Assembly (NCBI RefSeq): GCF_003672135.1
Contig: NC_039507.1
Location: 10,974,290-11,038,289 of the forward strand
DNA: 64,000 nt
Source of the DNA: Ooceraea biroi
Taxonomy: Eukaryota; Arthropoda; Insecta; Hymenoptera; Formicidae
Direction: 5' to 3'
In this document: positions 11,579 to 23,041 of the stretch, one piece after another
Numbering within the stretch: position 1 is the stretch's first letter
Layout of the letters: each line of letters opens with the position of its first letter
Translations under genes and position numbers: made by a program
The notes under the pieces: generated by a model
Database searches by the model: none
Seen by the model: only the letters and a program-made list of their open reading frames with translations
What the model was told of the DNA's origin: nothing

Positions 11579-11723
11579 GAAAATATATATTCAATTACTA
11601 TAACTTTTTTCTTCATATTCCTTTAATACATAATCCTTATTATACTATCATCAGAGAGGAACCTGAGAATCTAAAGTCACTTTGAAAAGCTTCATTATAT
11701 TTCTTTATTTTATTTCGATACGG

Positions 11724-12175
11724 GACCGCCTCAATTTTGTGCGTACAAATTGCCAAATTTTTGTGAAAAGTATTTTATTGTGCAAATGGCAGCACTAGAT
11801 AACCTCGAGTAAGGGCTCATGCCCACAGGACGCGATAACGCGGTAATTCTGGTAATAATGGGTGTTTTCCAGCAACGACACAGTGCGACACAGTGTATCA
11901 TTCTATCTTTGTTGTTCGCTGGTATTGAAAGAAGATAGAATGATACACTGTGTCGTATTGTGTCGGTGCTGGAAAACACCCAATATCTATATAACTTCGG
12001 TATTACCAGAAATGCAAGACGGTGATTGGCCACCGCGTTGCCGCATTACACATTGCCGCGGTACCGCGTCCTGTGGGCATGAGTCCTTACTTGAGGTTCT
12101 CTAGTGCTGCCATTTGCACAATAAAAAGCTTTTTACAAAAATTTGGCAATTTGTACGCACAAAATTGAGGCGGTC
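11724..12175. mobile_element. 452-bp foldback element with ~200-bp arms
   Basis: The ends GACCGCCTCAATTTTGTGCG and its complement at 12156-12175 are perfect. The arms continue inward through 'GCGTCCTGTGGGCATGAG' type sequence to a central TCTTTC loop near 11930. The right arm carries a short insertion relative to the left (near 12005-12055). No coding capacity. Part of the arm sequence, CTTACTTGAGGTTCTCT, recurs at 14720. Confidence 0.85.
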
Positions 12176-12522
12176 ACGTTCGGAAATGCGATAGGTTATT
12201 ACAACCCATACAGCACAAGATCGTTCTATGATCATTCATAGAATAATATCGGAGAATGTTTAGAATATTCTCATATAATGCTTTAGAGTTTCTGTGAACC
12301 TTCCATGGAACATTTGAAGTAGACAAAAACTCACATTCTCTGAATGTTCTATAAATATTCTGTAGCATATTCTATGAACATTTTGCGTATGTTTATGGAC
12401 TGTTTCTATATATATTCTATAGGATATTCTACACTCTAAATAATAAGTGTTTAAAATTTCAAACACTTTCGTTGTCGCCGTTTTCAAGATTTTTATTAAT
12501 GTTTGACATTTCAAACATTTAC

Positions 12523-13260
12523 CCAGATAGCAAAATCTGAGCAAACAAATTTCGAGCAGTGCCTGCTACAAACTTTTGATACCAGAAAAGCAACAAATTG
12601 GAAGGAAGATCTGTTTTCTGGAATTATGTTGTCAAATTGCTGCCAGAAGTGTGACAGAGCCTGCTGTCAAGCAACACGAGCAGATTTGCAGCAAAAACCG
12701 CGCAAAGCCTGCGCTCATACCTGGCAACAGATTGGTACCAGAAACCGAGCAGGGTCTGCGCGCAAAACTTGAGAGCAGATTGATAGCAAACACTATGAGT
12801 AGACGCTGCACCCAATCAGCTGTTTAAATGGCTTTTATATACCCAGTCAGCCAAACCTGCGAAGAACAGACATTGGCAAAATCTGTTCGACAAAATATGT
12901 GAGCAGAGAGGCCACAGATTGGGTACAAAATCCACCGAGTAAGCACACTGTCAGCAGTATGCCGACAGATTGGCAGCATATCTGAAGCAGAATAATGCAA
13001 CAGATCCGGTACCATCTGTGTCCGCATTAAGCTTGTGTTCTGCCAGCAGATCCTGCTTATAACATGATCTGACAGCAGATTGGCGGCAGAAACCGAACAG
13101 AGCCTGCCGACATAACCTGGCGGCAGATTGGCGGCAGAAATAGAGCAGGATCTGCGCAGTGTAGTTGGCAGCAGATTGGCGACAGAAACCGAACAGAGCC
13201 TGCCGACATAACCTGGCGCCAGGTTGGCGGCAGAAACCGAACAGGATCTGCAGCTTTTGA
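12523..13260. repeat. Dispersed repeat with 48-bp minisatellite
   Basis: From about 13074 to 13260 there are four consecutive 48-base units, each of the type CAGATTGGCGGCAGAAACCG followed by AACAGAGCCTGCCGACATAA. Looser relatives extend back to about 12640. Terminal phrases ACCCAGATAGCAAAATCTG (12524) and ACCCAGTCAGCCAAACCTGC (12841) resemble one at 13977 and an inverted one near 13745. Open frames here are repeat translations. Confidence 0.75.
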
Positions 13261-13455
13261 CACTATTCAAATTTACACACGGCTAGGAATATGCGTTTTC
13301 GCTCCGCACCGCTAGGTGGTGAACATGTCGAGTTCTTACTCGATGTTAAGATTTAGCCTGACCGTTATATAAGGTAATATACGCGTCTTGACATAATAAT
13401 ATTAATTTTTCTAAGAATTTTGCACTTGCGGCACAGAGGTTCTCATGGACAACGT
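13247..13455. repeat. 209-bp dispersed repeat, copy 1
   Basis: The sequence from GCAGCTTTTGACAC to ATGGACAAC is repeated in direct orientation at 14157-14365 with scattered substitutions. It includes the small hairpin CGCACCGCTAGGTGGTG. It has no coding features. Confidence 0.8.
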
Positions 13456-13976
13456 TCACACACGCCGCAAGCAATCTGAAGGCATTAAATTTGCCTATTT
13501 AATCAAATTAAGTATTGATTAAAAAAACAGATTACTTTACAATAGTGGACCAATATAAGAAATTAATTCATACCCCACATAACAAATTAGATTTATATTG
13601 TTAACCAATATTGCTCCAATAAATTTGTACTACTACGGCACTTTCTCGCAGAGCCTGCTCGATTTCTGCTCCCAATCTGCTGCCAACTACACTGCGCAGA
13701 TCCTGCTCTATTTCTGACGCCAATCTGTCGACATACTGCTGAAGGTTTGCTTACTGGGTATGATCTATATATATACATTGTATATTGCTATATTAATAGT
13801 TTTCTTTATTCTGAAGAAGGAATGTGGAAAGAAAATTACATAATTCGATAAAATTTATATTTCATTAATTTAATTTTATTAATTAAATAATATTAATGTT
13901 ATTTATACAATTTATATAAGATTAAAATCAATCTGCTCTCAATCTGATAGTTTTAGAAGACGTCTTTTATAAGAAC

Positions 13977-14365
13977 CCAGATAGCCAAACCTGCGTGAAC
14001 AAATTCTGAGCAGTGTCTGCAGTAAATTTTTGATGTCAGAAAGGCAACAGAGTTTATACAGAAGTTGCTCTTTCAGATGATGTTATCAAACTGTTATCAG
14101 AAATGCAATAGTGTCTGCTGACAGGCAATGTGAGCAAATTGGCAGCAGAAACCGAGCAGAATCTGCAGCTTTTGACACAATTCAAATTTAAACAGATAGG
14201 AATATGCGGTTTCGCTCCGCACCGCTATGCGGTGCACACGTTGAGTTCTTACTCGACGTTAAGATTTAGCCTGACAGTTATATAAGTTAATATACGCGCC
14301 TTGGTATGATAATATTAATTTTTCTGAAAATTTTTGTACTTGCGACACAGAGACTCCCATGGACA
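13977..14365. repeat. Related repeat block, copy 2
   Basis: It starts ACCCAGATAGCCAAACCTGC, like 12841, and ends with the second copy of the 209-bp repeat (14157-14365). The internal part (TTTGATGTCAGAAAGGCAAC) matches 12575-12595 loosely. This is a shorter and less amplified version of the 12.5-13.5 kb block. Confidence 0.7.
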
Positions 14366-15557
14366 ACATGAAAAATTATTATTTTCTTAATATTTTTCAG
14401 AAATGACTGGATAAGAATTTTCGATATCTCTATGTATGAAAATTTATAAAACATAATAACAAGTAATGATTTTTCAAATTTTTTTAGATTTTCTGATTTA
14501 TTCTGAGAAACGTTCCAATTTTTTTAGAAAATATGATAAATTTTTCCACCAGGAATATTTATTTTATAAAGATATTGTTATTTTCACAATTAATGTTAGG
14601 TACAATTTCTTTTTCTAACAAAGATGTATTTTATTTAGTAGAGTCCCTTAATTGATAAACCTCAAATCCGCCATTTTCGATCCCACCAATCAGGTGCGAA
14701 TCCACGATGTCCATACTCTTACTTGAGGTTCTCTATTATACTCTATATAAGGTGTCAAATACACAAATATATAAACTAATTTGAACTCTGTACGGTGAAA
14801 TCTGTTACACTGGCTCCGGCGGGGGAGAGGGGCGAAGCCCCTGCCCCCGCCTTCCCGCGAAGCGGGCTGTGAAAGAGCGTAGATAGCTGAAAATTTGTGC
14901 AAAATTATTGAACTTCTTTGGTTATTAATTTTTTAATAAACAATGACCGCCGGCTAATACTTTTTGAAGGTCACTCAGGAGGGTGACCTCTATAACATAT
15001 GTCAAGGTCAAGGTCATCGGGGCTGGCTCCCGTATTATGCATAATTACCTTATTATATGATAATATATTAATTATAATAAAATATTTAAAATTTATATTG
15101 TTTCTAATTTTATTTTAAATAAACGAAAATTTACATTAATTAAAACATTTTAAATATTTTAAATACACCAATTTCAAATACCTACAATTATTTTTCGCAG
15201 TGTAACAAAATCAAAATATCTGTTAACATATAAATATAGAAAACTGCATTTTCATAATAAATGTTTAAATAGATTATGATTTTAATAAGTATTATTATTT
15301 TATCCTTTGTCTATCACAATATGTATTTGCATAAATATCTAGAGTTTAAAAAGCAATTATACACAGAATATTGATGCATAGTAGACACGTAAAAAATAAT
15401 TGGCGTATCTCAAATATTTAAAATATTTTAAGTAATGTAAATTTTCATGTATAAATTATACCTTTATAAAATATCCTGTGAATATTCCCAAACTCTGTTT
15501 TGTATATTACAAGAATATTTCAAAGAATATTCTGTGGCTCTATTCAGCATATTATAA
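14366..15557. repeat. AT-rich repeats with one arm of a GTCAAGGTCA-type foldback
   Basis: Between 14800 and 15050 lies half of the family found complete at 41082-41972 and 45915-46809: the GAAATCTGTTACACTGGC stretch, a GC-rich hairpin (GAGGGGCGAAGCCCCTGCC) and CATATGTCAAGGTCAAGGTC. The rest is AT-rich sequence without genes. Confidence 0.65.
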
Positions 15558-15901
15558 CCCAGCAAACACAGAATATAACTATTATATATCTCAGAAGTAA
15601 CACGTAATATAACAGTTGTTATACACTATTAATATTGAGGCTACATAATTTTCTTTTATAACTGTAATGTTACTTTGTTTTAAAACTTTATTATAACTGT
15701 GTTATTTCCTGGTTAATAATATATAATAATATATAACAGCAATATAAATTAAACATAACACGTGATATTACAAATGCTATATTATTATTACTTTGATGTT
15801 ATACAACGTGTTATATAGAGATGTTATATTCATTTTATATTATATATATTATAACATGAATATAACATATATATTTAAAATGTTGCCTCTTTTCGTTGTT
15901 G

Positions 15902-16430
15902 CCCAGCAAACACGGGTATATAACTATTACATTACCGTAATAAAACGGAATGTAACACGCAATATTACATAGATGTACTAGGTTATATATACGTTAGTAG
16001 TAATTTCCTACTCACACATGTTACAATTATATAACGTGAATATAATACGTATGTAACATGTTATATACTCTTAACAAAGTTAGCGAATAATTATATAACA
16101 TATATATAATCGTGATGTAAATTATGTAATTGTTATATTACTGTTATATTTTTTGTAACTGAATAGTAACTGTAGAATGAAAATATATATTTTATACATA
16201 CTAATCCCAGAAAAGGTCTTTGAATTAATTCTAAGCGAGAACAAACTATTTCATTTGCTTTCGCTCGAAATTAATTCAAGACCTTTCTTGGAATTAGTAT
16301 GTATAAAATATATAAGTTAATACAGTAACATATACAATAACAATCACGCTATAGTTATTATAATGATGCAGTTTTTCCAGAGGAAAGGGAAAAATATAAA
16401 TATTTAATCATTATATTTTGCACTCTAAAC
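15902..16430. mobile_element. Related element nested in the left arm of the palindrome
   Basis: It opens CCCAGCAAACACGGGTATAT directly after the uninterrupted arm sequence CTTTTCGTTGTTG and has no counterpart in the right arm. It therefore appears to be a later insertion of a family member sharing the CCCAGCAAACAC end. It holds a hairpin at 16197-16300. Its right end cannot be placed exactly. Confidence 0.55.
16197..16300. repeat. 104-bp hairpin
   Basis: Arms ATACTAATCCCAGAAAAGGT and its near-complement ending GGAATTAGTAT enclose a short loop. Arm length is about 38 bases. It may be a small MITE. Confidence 0.65.
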
Positions 16431-17532
16431 ATATACATATAAAATATACACAGCGTGTTGTTGCGTGTATGGAAGCGTTCTCTTTATCCAAGGTAATCTT
16501 TTCTAACAGTAACATTAATATTAAAAGTATTCAAAATAAGTATTACATTATAAAGAAACCTAAATATTTGTACATATAATTTTACCAGTATTCTTTAACT
16601 TATTGCAGTTAATCTATGCATGTGTAAAATGGTAATGGATGCAAAAGTTGCATTACAAGAATGCAACGCCGAGTCATTTCCACTTCTACGGAGCATTTAG
16701 AAATACTTAATTTCATTATCAATCTTTAGAGTTGTGTACATTTGATAATGATAAGCATTTCTAAATGTTCCGTAGAAGTGAAGACGACCGATATTGTATT
16801 CTTGCAATGTGACTTTTGCATACATAACCTACTACACCATTTTAATTACATATACATAGGTTAACTGCAATAAGTTAAAGAATACTAGTAAAAATATATG
16901 CACAAATAGTTAGTCTTTATAATAATACTTTTAATCAATGTTAGAAATTAAGGATTACCTTGGATAAAGACAGCACTTCCATACCACGCAACAACACGCT
17001 GACACGATGAAAGAACCAGCAAGAACTGAAAAGAACGCAAGGATACCAACAACGAAAAGAGGCAACATTTTAAATATATATGTTATATTCATGTTATAAT
17101 ATATATAATATAAAATGAATATAACATCTCTATATAACACGTTGTATAACATCAAAGTAATAATAATATAGCATTTGTAATATCACGTGTTATGTTCAAT
17201 TTATATTGCTGTTATATTATTATAACCAGGAAATAACACAGTTATAATAAAGTTTTAAAACAAAGTAATATTACAGTTATAAAAGAAAATTATGTAGCCT
17301 CAATATTAATAGTGTATAACAACTGTTATATTACGTGTTACTTCTGAGATATGTAATAGTTATATTCTGTGTTTGCTGGGATCTTTCTGTTTTATTTATT
17401 TTTTTCTCTTTTTGGCTGCATAGAACAACAAATCCTTTTCCACAATTACTATCCACAGAGAAATGCGTTGTAATTGACTAGACTGTATGTTAAAAACGAA
17501 AAAAACTTTCAAACAACAAATGATTTTCCACA

Positions 17533-17537
17533 ATTAC
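17533..17537 (+). repeat. Target-site duplication ATTAC, left side of Pao element
   Basis: The five bases before the left LTR equal the five after the right LTR (24262-24266). This shows a single insertion event with both boundaries preserved. Confidence 0.85.
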
Positions 17538-17948
17538 TGTTTTGTGAAGCTTCCGTGCCTCGTGCGCGGTGTCGCACCTTTCGATGCAATCGAGCCACGA
17601 CCCTGTGTCGTGTCGATCCGCCGCGTCTGTAATGACGCCCTCGTCTCCACGTATTTCCAGGTGGGGCGAGAAAATATTTTGAGCTTCGTTTTACTTATTA
17701 TATTTAGAGCACAAACGATTTTACTTTTTACAGTCCACTAATCGCACTATATAGAAATATACTTGGGCTGCTTCTGCTTCTGTTCGCATGCCCGTACGGA
17801 CTCGTTCTGGCTCTACGAGCTCGCGTTCGCGCCGCGCGACTCGGGAAAAACAACGAAACGGCGACAATAGCCCAGTGACGTACGACGCCGCGAAATACCC
17901 AAACGAAATCATAATAAAAAAAAGCGATATATAAAAAAGTACGGAACA
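17538..17948 (-). repeat. Pao 3' LTR
   Basis: On the plus strand it runs from TGTTTTGTGAAGC to ACGGAACA. It matches 23854-24261 almost completely. TG and CA ends are present. It carries an AATAAT/TATATAA-rich stretch close to the outer end of the minus-strand transcript start. Confidence 0.92.
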
Positions 17949-18074
17949 TATCCCGCCCCCCTTGAAAGTACTAACTTTCAAAACGATATAAATAATGTCT
18001 AACACTAAACAAAACGCACAACGTATAAATGCTACCTAATACTAAATAAAACGCAAACGCAACAACAACTATAC

Positions 18075-18470
18075 TTAATCTAACGGAAGTATGGCCAATT
18101 TCGCCAGTGGCCTGGTAATAAGTCCCTTTACAGTCTTCACTGTTGCGGCTCGAACAACGCCGTCATCGCCAGGATGTATATTTTGCACCCTGCCGAGCAC
18201 CCATTGAGTGGGTCCTAAATTAGGCTGCTGAATAAGTACCAATTGGTCAACTTTCAGCGGCGATCCCTTGTTGATTTTCCATTTCGATCTTTCGATGAGC
18301 GTATGTAAATACTCCGAGCTCCACCGCTTCCAAAAATGCTGTCGGAGTTGCTCCACTCTTTCCCAGCGTAGCAGTCGATTGGCTGGAACCTCTACAAGAT
18401 CAGGGACTGGAAAACTGTTTAACGCTGTGCCAATCAAAAAAATGCCCTGGAGTAATACAATGTAAATCAT
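18075..18470 (-). CDS. Pao integrase C-terminal region (shifted frame)
   Basis: The frame includes FLIGTALNSFPVPDL, RWERVEQLRQHFWKRWSSEY and LVLIQQPNLGPTQWVLGRV, the conserved tail of Pao polyproteins (DUF5641 type), and ends at a TAA just inside the 3' LTR boundary. It belongs to the same polyprotein as the 18400-21090 frame. The switch falls at an A-run near 18436-18442, so a one-base error is likely. Confidence 0.85.
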   Translation of the reverse strand: MIYIVLLQGIFLIGTALNSFPVPDLVEVPANRLLRWERVEQLRQHFWKRWSSEYLHTLIERSKWKINKGSPLKVDQLVLIQQPNLGPTQWVLGRVQNIHPGDDGVVRAATVKTVKGLITRPLAKLAILPLD

Positions 18471-21090
18471 TAGGATCTGTACTAAGCGGTGTCAACGGAC
18501 GCGAATTCAACATCGCTTCGATCTCGCATAATACAGTTTGTAATTCCTCAAACGTGAGGTTCGCATTACCTACAATTCGATGTAAGTGTGTCTTAACCGA
18601 TTTTATGGCAGACTCCCATAATCCACCAAAATGAGGCGCATGTGATGGGATAAATTGCCACGCGGTTTCATTATCGCGTAAAAAATTTCTGAGCTCGTTG
18701 CTCGTCTGATCGCTATTGATGAATTCACTAAACTCTTTCATCTGCCTTTTCGCTCCTACAAATGCTGTTCCGTTATCGGAGTACATGCAATTCGGTTTTC
18801 CACGACGTGAAATAAAACGCTTAAACGCACCTAAAAATGCTTGAGATGTCAAATCGCTTACTACCTCTATATGAACTGCCTTTGTCGCGAAACAAACAAA
18901 TAATGCTACATATGATTTAATAATTTTCGCGTTGCGCCGCTTGGATTCCTTTAGAAACATCGGACCTGCATAGTCTACCCCGGTATGACTAAATGGTCTT
19001 GAAACAGTTACTCTATTTTCAGGCAAATTGCCCATTATTGCTTGCGGAATAACTGGCTTATGCTTAAAACAAATGATGCATTCGCGAATAACCTTTCGGG
19101 TGATAGAACGTACCGACAATGGCCAAAATCTCGACCTGACAACTGCTATGGTCGCCTGCAATCCCGAATGAAGGTTTCGAACATGTTCACGTTGAATCAT
19201 GAGCTCAGTAAATTTATGTTTCGGTAACAATATTGGATGGCATGCTTCATAGGCCATATCAGAATTTTTTAATCTTCCTCCTACTCTAATCAAACCATTT
19301 ACGTCAAAAAATGGAGATAAAGATAACAAATTGCTCGAATTGCTGATAGGCTTATTTTTGGATAACTGAGCGTACTCCTCTGGAAACGCTTCTCTTTGAA
19401 TGCTTCTGCAAACAACAATTAAAGCTGCTGCTATTTCCTGATGCGATATAAACTCTCCATTGAATTTACGACGATGTTCAGGAAGGAATCTTAAACAACG
19501 TGCGATGATTCGCAATATCTTGTGTAAATTTGAATACTTAATTAATAAATCATTAATGATAAAAACAGTGACCTTGGAAACTGCGCTTATTATACATTCC
19601 TGTTCCGAATGAGCGTCTAATGTACTTGAAAAATTGCTCGGAGGCCAATGATGCTCTTCTACAGCGAAAAAAGAAGGACCATTCCACCAAATACGATTGT
19701 TCATCAAGTCGTGAAGAGTGGCTCCACGAGAAATGATATCAGCGGGATTATCGTGTGAAGATATGTGTCTCCATTGATGTGCTTTAGTGAGTCGCTGAAC
19801 TTCGCCGACTCGATTCGCGATAAAGGTTGGCCACTTGCGTGAAGATGAAGATATCCATTGTAATGTAATTGTGGAATCTGACCATAAAACAATTTGTATT
19901 TCGGATAAATCAATTGCAGATCGAACTTTCTCTAATAATTGAGCCAAAAGAACGGCTGCGCATAACTCTAACCTGGGGAGAGTTATCGCCCTAATGGGAG
20001 CCACGCGTGATTTAGAGCATAACAACTCTGTTCGATACTCATTTAAATCAATACAACTTCTTATGTAAATGCAAGCCCCGTAAGCACGTTGACTTGCGTC
20101 GCAAAAACCATGTAATTGAATGTAGGTTGCTCTTGTACTATATTTGACTTGGCGAGGCAATTTCACTTCACTAATATAAAATAATTGTTGTCGAAAACTC
20201 AACCATCTCGCATGGAGATCTTGCGGTAAGGATTCGTCCCATTCTATATTGGATTGCCAAGCGTCTTGAATAATTAACTTTGCTACAACTATGATCGGCC
20301 CTAATAGCCCCAGTGGATCGAATAATTTTGAAGCGTCGGACAATACCGTGCGCTTTGTAATACGCCTAACATCGGACGAAACGTTACATTTAAACGTAAA
20401 CTGATCTGTTGGCGGATGCCATTGCACTCCCAACACCTTCGGCGTGTCATCGCCATGTAACACTACTGTTTCATCAACGGCTCCCTTATGAGCCGGTGCT
20501 AATTCTGCGTGGTTTGAATGCCATTTACTCAACTCAAAATGACCTCGTCTCAATAATGCTTCAATTTGATCACGTATACGCTTAGCCTCATCAATCGAAT
20601 CTGCCCCAGTAAGTAAGTCATCGACATAAAAATCTCGAAGCGCACACTCTGAACCTTGCGGAAATTCTGCTGCATGTTTCGCAGCTAAATCTTGAACGCA
20701 TTCTGTAACTAAAAATGACGCGGAACCCGTACCATTCGTTACGGTAATCAATTCAAATATCTCGATAGGAACACTCGTGTTGTCCCTCCAAAATATGCGT
20801 TGCAAACTTCTTTGCGATTCATGTATCAATACTTGGCGATACATTTTTACTATATCCGCCGTGAATACAACTGCATGTGTGCGAAATCTCAAAAGAATCA
20901 AAAATAATTCTTGCTGTATCACCGGTCCGACCATCAAAGCATCGTTCAAAGATACTCCCGTAGTGGTTTTGCACGAGGCGTCAAATACCACGCGTAGTTT
21001 TACAAACTGATCGGTTTGCTTCCACACCCCGTGGTGCGGCAAGTAAAATGATGTGCTATCATCCTCATCAACCGACGAGACCTTTCTCAT
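18400..21090 (-). CDS. Pao polyprotein: reverse transcriptase, RNase H, integrase
   Basis: An open frame of 896 residues. The reverse transcriptase has VVFDAS (residues 34-39), TADIVKMYRQV and the catalytic YVDD at about 155-158. RNase H-like segments (GFCDASQRAYGACIYI, LWSDSTITLQWI) follow in the middle. The integrase has a zinc-binding H2C2 region near SGLQATIAVVRSRFW and CIICFKHKP, then the aspartates of GVDYAGPM and YSDNGTAF and the glutamate of GGLWESAIKSVK. All main catalytic residues are visible. Confidence 0.93.
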   Translation of the reverse strand: MRKVSSVDEDDSTSFYLPHHGVWKQTDQFVKLRVVFDASCKTTTGVSLNDALMVGPVIQQELFLILLRFRTHAVVFTADIVKMYRQVLIHESQRSLQRIFWRDNTSVPIEIFELITVTNGTGSASFLVTECVQDLAAKHAAEFPQGSECALRDFYVDDLLTGADSIDEAKRIRDQIEALLRRGHFELSKWHSNHAELAPAHKGAVDETVVLHGDDTPKVLGVQWHPPTDQFTFKCNVSSDVRRITKRTVLSDASKLFDPLGLLGPIIVVAKLIIQDAWQSNIEWDESLPQDLHARWLSFRQQLFYISEVKLPRQVKYSTRATYIQLHGFCDASQRAYGACIYIRSCIDLNEYRTELLCSKSRVAPIRAITLPRLELCAAVLLAQLLEKVRSAIDLSEIQIVLWSDSTITLQWISSSSRKWPTFIANRVGEVQRLTKAHQWRHISSHDNPADIISRGATLHDLMNNRIWWNGPSFFAVEEHHWPPSNFSSTLDAHSEQECIISAVSKVTVFIINDLLIKYSNLHKILRIIARCLRFLPEHRRKFNGEFISHQEIAAALIVVCRSIQREAFPEEYAQLSKNKPISNSSNLLSLSPFFDVNGLIRVGGRLKNSDMAYEACHPILLPKHKFTELMIQREHVRNLHSGLQATIAVVRSRFWPLSVRSITRKVIRECIICFKHKPVIPQAIMGNLPENRVTVSRPFSHTGVDYAGPMFLKESKRRNAKIIKSYVALFVCFATKAVHIEVVSDLTSQAFLGAFKRFISRRGKPNCMYSDNGTAFVGAKRQMKEFSEFINSDQTSNELRNFLRDNETAWQFIPSHAPHFGGLWESAIKSVKTHLHRIVGNANLTFEELQTVLCEIEAMLNSRPLTPLSTDPNDLHCITPGHFFDWHSVKQFSSP

Positions 21091-21113
21091 ATGATCTAAA
21101 TTAATGTATTCCT

Positions 21114-22156
21114 TTATAAAATTAACATAATGTTTTTAAACTCTGGATCACGTTCAAATCGTCTTTCAAGTTGTATAAACCGTTTCAACGCGATTTCCTT
21201 TGAATCACCGATCTTTCGTAATACATCATCCTTTACCGGTAACTTTACAATGTAACGACCTTGTTCGTTAATTGATGTATAAATTTTGAAGTGAGCTTCG
21301 CAAGCTCGTTCTTCAACCGTACGATTTTCAAACCGCGAGAAACCTCTTCTAATTGCCAAAACTTACACAACTGATCATGTAATTCCGTGTTACTTATTAA
21401 CGCTGTTAACGAACGTATTTTTTGTGGTAAAGCCAACGAATTAAATACACGCCCAGCAATGATCCAACCAAGACGCGTTTTTTGTAATGTTAAACTTCCC
21501 TTAAACTCCTTGAATTGGCCAACACACAACAATTGCCAAAACAAATCTACACCTATTAACAAATCAACATCCGCCGATGAATTGAATTGCGGGTCTGCAA
21601 GTTCAATATTACCTGGCAATCCAATCAAATGACGTTTCACGGAAACCGGAGGAATCTTTCCAGTTATCTGGTCCGTAATTATGCATTCAAAACTCGTGGA
21701 AAAAGAATTTACTCGTGATTGAAGAGTAACACCAACAATTTGATTAAACATCGTAGATGCATTGTTAATTCCGGTCACACAAGCATTTATTGATCGGGCC
21801 TTTAATCCTAATGATTCAAAAAACTTACGTGTAACAAAATTTGCCTGTGAACCGCAGTCAAGAAGAGCGCGACACGACTGACGTGCTCCTCCCTTGTCAA
21901 TTATGTATACCACTGCGGTAGACAGCAATACCTGATTACATGCGAGAGAACTGTGTGCTGCAATCGAAGATTGTCCTTGACTTGACATTTCGGTTGCTTC
22001 CTTGGGTGACGAGGAATTCTTTGATTTCCTCCTTTGGCTATTCTCGTTTTTGTCTTGACGATGTAATAATGTATTGTGCCTTGATCGACATATTTTACAA
22101 GCTCCAGCATTACAATTTGCCGCAATGTGTCCTGTGGAACGCAACAATTGAGACAT
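21114..22156 (-). CDS. Pao zinc knuckle, aspartic protease and linker to RT
   Basis: The frame at 21245-22156 starts with a C-x2-C zinc knuckle (CKICRSRHNTLLH), then a protease-like site ALLDCGSQANFVTRKF. Most Pao proteases read DSG; here it is DCG. It continues with DLLIGVDLFWQLL, typical of Pao. A second short frame, 21114-21359, overlaps its 3' end and leads towards the reverse transcriptase with ERRFERDPEF. The two overlap in different frames, so there is a shift near 21250-21350. Confidence 0.8.
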
Positions 22157-23041
22157 AAACCTTTTTACGTATTTCGGCTACACGCCGAGCAATAGGTAAT
22201 GCCAAAAATTCCTTGCACGAATAAACAGCATGTTCATCATTGCAAAATGAACACTTACCATTGTAAGTAACTAAATGTGATAATTGTTGCTTAGCATTAC
22301 CTTGTGTATGATAACGAGTATTGTACCCTTTATTAACAACTGTGTTAACTCTAGTGGTTGTTTCCAAAACTTGACCGCGATGCGAAACAAACTCTGTAAA
22401 CTGCTTAAAAGTGGGAATCTCCCCGTTTTTTAATGAAGATTGCCATTCCTTTGCTGTTACGGAATCTAATTTTGAACTAAGAATGTAAACAAGCAAATCG
22501 TCCCAGTAATCAACTGGTCTTTTTAATGCCTTTAATGCAAGTATGTGTCTACATGCACCATCTGAAATTTGTCTTAATTCCTTTGAATTTTCTTTGACCA
22601 TTGCGGGCAAATCCATGATGCCTCTAATATGAGTTTGAATGATAACGCGCTTATTATCGTATCTCTGTCTTAAAATATCCCACGCAACCGCGTAATTGCT
22701 GTCCGATATTTCTAAGCCGCAATGAGACTGGCCGCATCACCAGACAAAGACGCACGTAAATATTGAAATCGCTGAATATTATTTAATGCCTTATTATCGT
22801 GTACAATAGCAATAAACATATCGTGGAACGGTAACCATTCCTCATATTTACCCGAAAAAGAAGGTAAGCTTATCTTTGGTAATCGAACACTCGCGGATGA
22901 ATCTACTTTAGATTCTGATTGAGATGCCGTGGTATGTGACACACTGCTTGATGTGTACCTTCCGGATGTGTTCGCCAACAAACGCCGCATTTGCGCGCGC
23001 AATAAATAAAACGCATCTTCAAACGCAATTCTATCTTCCAC
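22110..23041 (-). CDS. Pao gag region (two frames)
   Basis: Residues LPKISLPSFSGKYEEWLPFH and FQYLRASLSGDAASLI (22712-23041) and the downstream frame 22110-22616 (DDLLVYILSSKLD, then CSFCNDEHAVYSC as a first zinc knuckle) match gag proteins of the BEL/Pao group. The two frames are separated by a shift near 22620-22715. The start lies further upstream, possibly near 23270. Confidence 0.82.

Larger units (their letters stand above)
15558..17380. mobile_element. 1.8-kb palindromic element, CCCAGCAAACACA termini
   Basis: The left arm 15558-15900 is mirrored at about 17038-17380, starting CCCAGCAAACACAGAATATA. The inner arms 16440-16700 and 16760-17005 are also complementary, with the centre near 16730. 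The left arm is interrupted by about 530 bases (15902-16430). The termini also occur at 42440-42505 and 45390-45470. No transposase is visible, so it would depend on an enzyme supplied elsewhere. Confidence 0.8.

Noticed and set aside
12503..13270. Several overlapping frames in the 48-bp minisatellite
   Set aside because: The unit is 16 codons long, so frames stay open by repetition. No initiation context or domain.
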